A program made the position numbers and the translations under genes. Below are positions 60,250 to 64,000 of a DNA stretch of 64,000 nucleotides, piece by piece. Under the pieces are notes generated by a model, which had not been told where the DNA came from, made no database searches, and worked only from the letters and a program-made list of their open reading frames with translations. Source of the stretch: Physcomitrium patens (lineage: Eukaryota; Streptophyta; Bryopsida; Funariales; Funariaceae); NCBI RefSeq assembly GCF_000002425.4, contig NC_037256.1, positions 18,345,982 through 18,409,981 on the forward strand, read 5' to 3'. Position 1 is the stretch's first letter, and every line of letters begins with the position of its first letter.

Positions 60250-61740
60250 TTAATAGGTTCATTATTCAATATATTAAACAACTAGGTGAAATAATTGGCA
60301 TTGGCATGTATTTTTTTTTGTTACACGTTAATGGTAAAATTTAATTCTAGAAGGAGCAACACTTATCTAGCAATTTTTCCACTCAATCAAGGTTTATTAA
60401 TCATATATTTAAGAGCATCATGATCAACATGAAAGACAAATGGATATCCAAGCAAATAATATTGATATTTTTAGATAAAATAAACCATGCCCAATGCTTC
60501 TCGCTTTGTCATAGTGTAATTTTGTTCACCTATAACTAATTGATGACTAGAATAATATACAATATGGTCAAAATCCTTATCATCTTTTTGACTTAGCATA
60601 GATCCAATAGCAACATTAGATGCATCAACAAAAATATGAAAAGTTTTTGTCTAATATGGCAGAATTAACATTAGCATAATTTTTTTTTTTTTTAATTCTC
60701 TAAATAAAATAATACACTCTTTGGTCCATATTAGAGAAGAATCATTTGATGGTAGTTTCTTTAGAAGATTTATTAAAGGCAGATATATTAAAGCAAAGGA
60801 TTGAATAAAATATCGATAGTAGCTGATATGGCCTACAAAGCTATGAAAATCCAATACTATCTTTGGCTTTAGCAAAGCCAATATATGTTTAACTTTATCG
60901 AGGTCCATGGTAATACTAGTCATAGAAACTATATGTCCTAAGAGCTTACTAGATAGAATATCAAATTGATATTTTTCTAAATTTAGTAATATGTTATATT
61001 TATCATACTATTTTAAAATTTATCTAGGTATTTTAAATGATTTTGAGTTGTACTGAAAGTACAAAAGTCATTTAAAAATATTTCCATAAATAATTGTAAA
61101 TAGTCCTAAAGGGCTTTACTCATCATTCTTTGAAATATGGCTAGTGCATTACATAATCTAAATGGCATAACTTTATAAGCAAACATCTCCCAGTCTGTAG
61201 TAAAAGTAATCTTCAACTGAGCCTCCGCAATAATTTTAACTTGATTATATTCTAAAAATCCATCTAGAAATAAATAGCATTCATGGCCAACCATTATGTC
61301 TAATATACAATCTGTAAATGGTAACAAAAAATAATCCTTCTTAGTAGCACCATTTAATTTTTGAAAGTCTTGAAAAATTCAAATTTTTCTATTCTTCTTT
61401 GATACCATCAAAATTAGTAAAACACATTTACTATATAATATAAGATATATAAAATCCACCTCTAAAAGTTTATCCAATTCCTCCTTTACCATGAGGGAAT
61501 ATTTTGGATTAAGTTGGTGTTGCCATTGAGTAATAGGTTGAACATCATCCTTCAAAATAATATGATGCTTACAAACTTCAATGGAAATACCTTTCAAATT
61601 AGTATAAGTCCAAGTAAAAGCAAATTTATGCTGAATAAAAAATTCTATCCAATGTGTCAGTTCCAAATTCTTAAAACCTTTAAATTTTTGATATTTTAAG
61701 AAATTATATGTATTTTTAGATTAAATTTTTGGCATAGGAA
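60250..61740 (-). pseudogene. Reverse transcriptase and RNase H of G1-c
   Basis: Motifs include YSLMVKEELDKLLEVDFIYL, DGFLEYNQVKIIAEAQLKIT, VMPFRLCNALAIFQRMM, and DLDKVKHILALLKPKIVLDF with SFVGHISYYRYFIQSFALIY. The remnant is collinear with G1-a at 1111-2930. Confidence 0.82.
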
Positions 61741-61999
61741 TTCATTTGTAACTTCTTATTTTACCTCCCTCTCTTACTCTGAAGTGTTCATGTAATCTGA
61801 TATAGTTGTACTATCCAAATTAAATTCTATTGCACTGACGTGGTATACCATATAATTATTTATCTATCTCGCTATAGCATGATCAAAATTATAAAAATCC
61901 TTCGGATACATTAAATATTTTCTTGGTCTGCTACGTTGATAAACCACCTCATTCTATTGAGATTGAAATTAAATTCTTTTAGAATGTATTTATTTCTTA

Positions 62000-63536
62000 G
62001 ATACAGTGTCCACCTCATTTAAACCACATTCGACTTCAAAGGTAAGTTCAAATCTTAAAATTTGAGATTCTCCATGGTACTATACCAAATACATTTGTAA
62101 CACAATCTTGTCTATTCTCTTTTCAATGGTCAGAGTACCACAATTCCAATCTTTTTGTGCTTTAATTTGATATAATCATCGTCATCCCAATAAAATTGGA
62201 TAAGATAAAATTGAACTTTGTAACCAAAAAATAATATAATTAGTTTTGTATTTAATACCAATAATGACAATATGAATACTCTATAAAATATCCATTGATT
62301 TAATCTAGCTATGATCATCCATCCTTAATATCAATGTGGTGGACAACAAATTTGCTAAATCCAAAGCTTCTATCATGTCCGCATTCATCAAATTCATATT
62401 AGAACCACCATCTACTTGGATGCTAAAAATCATAATTCCGTCAATTGACACATCAATAGTTGGTGTACCTTAGTCAAGATTCAAAATAATCTCACAAATT
62501 TTTTTATTCCATTGCTTATGCTTTATTAATAATAAATTCAATGTAAAACGACATTCTAATGTTACTACTAAAAGTTGCTTCATTGGAATCAAGGATTAGA
62601 TTATGTGAAGATCTTTTAAAATACCATAAGATTCTATATTGGAAGGAATCCTCAATGCTCTGTTCATTTTCATTGATTTCAATTGTGCCCTTGGAGGTAA
62701 CAATTTATGTTTAATTGGTACAAAAATTGATATTATTGATTGTTTTTTTTTTTTCTTTTTCTTCAACTAATAAATCTTCTATTGGATATGAAGTATCATA
62801 GAATCTTGCCAATATTGGATTAGTTGAAACTGAAATGAATTCTAATTAGACTGCCATATTAATATTGGTTATAGGATTGGTGTATTGAATTGGATTTGGT
62901 ATGGACATTGAAATGCCTCCCAACACATCTATTAGAGTACTGTTTCTTAATTCTGGATTGTGGTCCTTGTGCCTCGCTATCTCTTTGACCTATTTAATTG
63001 GACCATTTTTTTTTTATTGGCCTCGCGTCTCTACTGCTTTAACTACCTCAATCCAATAATTGGTGATTCTTGTTGAATTTGACCTTTATCCTTTGTTAGA
63101 TTATTCAACTTTATTTGCTGATTTTGATTATTGAAATTAAATGGAGTATTGCACTACTAATAAGTCTACCCACGTTGCTTATAATTTCCACAAATTGAAG
63201 CATAATTATCACTAGTTCTTAGATTGGGACATTCACTAGTATAATATCGTAGATGTTTGCAACAATAACAACAAAGTGGTCATTGTCTTACACCATCCGG
63301 CATATTGGGTGTTTCTACTAGTATAAACTAGTTAGGCTTGTTCCAAGTTGGATTGGTGAATGATACTGATTGTCTTGTTGGTACCGATGAAATTAAAATT
63401 GATTGCCTTGATAATAGATATTGATGATTATAATTTGGACTTTAAAAATTACTAAAGGTTTGATTTTTTTTATTTGAACAATTTCCATTCTAGCCAAATA
63501 TTGTCATATTATGTGGTTTTTTATCTGGAAATACAT
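62000..63536 (-). pseudogene. gag end and protease of G1-c
   Basis: The protease region at 62200-62720 keeps the order seen in G1-a (pre-protease block near 62560-62660, active-site region near 62380-62470). Two knuckle remnants equivalent to the third and fourth knuckles of G1-a lie at about 63150-63270. The Q/N-rich linker follows up to the S6-like border at 63537. Confidence 0.7.
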
Positions 63537-64000
63537 TGATTACCTAGCTATAGAGAGTTTAATTTTTACTTATTAACCAAGCTCCAATAAGTGATTTAAC
63601 CTTTAAAGTAAAAGCTAAATAAATACTACAATATCAAAAAGATATTATATTAGTAAAACCTTTTATATTTAAGAAGATTTATACATAAGACTTTCTAAAA
63701 TATCTAAAAATTTCCTAATATTTTTGTTTATACCAAATCATAACTAATCATTTGCTAGTAAGTTAGATTTTCAATAATTCCATAGAAAATCCATAATCTC
63801 TTCTCAAAAACTCATCTTTATATCAAAATTTAACCATAGCTCTCTATATCCATCTTCAATATATATATAAAGTCTTGACTTCTAAAAATCCCTTTACTTT
63901 ATATAAAATATTGAGATTGGAATAAAAATCCATCAAAATATATTTTTTCTACAAAGGATTTCTTCTTTCTAAATTTTAGATAATTATATCTCTTGATCCA
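63537..64000 (-). repeat. S6-like repeat, running off the window
   Basis: It begins TGATTACCTAGC on the plus strand and matches, inverted, the 3' part of the S6-like repeat at 21370-21883 over its full visible length. It interrupts G1-c gag. Only one border is in the window. Confidence 0.65.

Larger units (their letters stand above)
59697..63536 (-). mobile_element. G1-c: old gypsy copy of the G1 family, gag end to integrase
   Basis: On the minus strand: gag end with knuckle remnants (about 63110-63536), protease (about 62200-62720), reverse transcriptase and RNase H (about 60250-61740) and integrase start (59697-60130). All are collinear with G1-a. No LTR was recognised. On the right an S6-like repeat interrupts gag. 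It is much more AT-rich than G1-a and broken in many places, so it is the oldest G1 copy here. Confidence 0.82.

Noticed and set aside
1-64000. A host gene, defence system or other new gene cluster
   Set aside because: Every open frame of useful length either matches a retroelement part or is a shadow of one; no cluster of non-transposon genes is visible.

Overview
The window is a 64-kb block of nested, decayed retrotransposons. I see no host protein gene, tRNA, rRNA, CRISPR array or replication origin. The base composition is AT-rich. The mix of Ty3/gypsy lineages (Athila/Tat-like elements with an FLDDF reverse transcriptase, and chromoviruses with a C-terminal chromodomain) plus Ty1/copia suggests a land-plant nuclear genome. 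The chromovirus integrase tails resemble a type known from fungi and from mosses and lycophytes, so a non-seed plant is my best but weakly supported guess. The region looks like pericentromeric or other gene-poor heterochromatin. All coding remnants are treated as fossils.

Family names used here: G1 = Athila/Tat-like gypsy with a four-knuckle gag; G2 and G5 = chromodomain gypsy elements; G3 and G4 = other gypsy elements; C1 = copia; N1 = an LTR element with gag and protease but no visible reverse transcriptase; S6 = a 1.25-1.45 kb solo-LTR-like repeat.

Layout: 1-8565 is G1-a (minus, runs off the left edge), with a solo N1 LTR at 4132-5534. 8566-12930 is copia C1, split by an S6 copy that itself holds a second, inverted S6 copy (9223-11755). 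12931-15064 is G2-a (minus). 15065-22045 is G3 (plus), carrying a solo G1 LTR and an S6-like copy. 22046-30994 is a minus G2 solo LTR split by the plus element G2-b (22356-30760), which carries an S6 copy and a solo G1 LTR. 30995-33360 is unassigned AT-rich DNA with a 27-bp minisatellite. 33360-38857 is G2-c (minus) with a solo G2 LTR inside. 38858-40130 is unassigned. 40130-42450 is G4 (minus), followed by a copia gag scrap and a worn G1 LTR scrap. 43481-59340 is G5 (plus), interrupted by G1-b (46797-about 58700), which is interrupted in turn by N1-b (49000-54252, minus). 59697-63536 is G1-c (minus), and 63537-64000 is the edge of another S6-like copy.

The most notable object is N1. It has two LTRs, a primer-binding-site candidate, a polypurine tract and a 4-bp target duplication, but only gag and an aspartic protease between them. 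It would have to borrow reverse transcriptase and integrase from another element. Age follows composition: N1, G1-a and G1-b are the GC-richest and least decayed, while G2, G3, G4 and G1-c are AT-rich and old, as expected where methylated cytosines decay to thymine. All coordinates of decayed parts are approximate.
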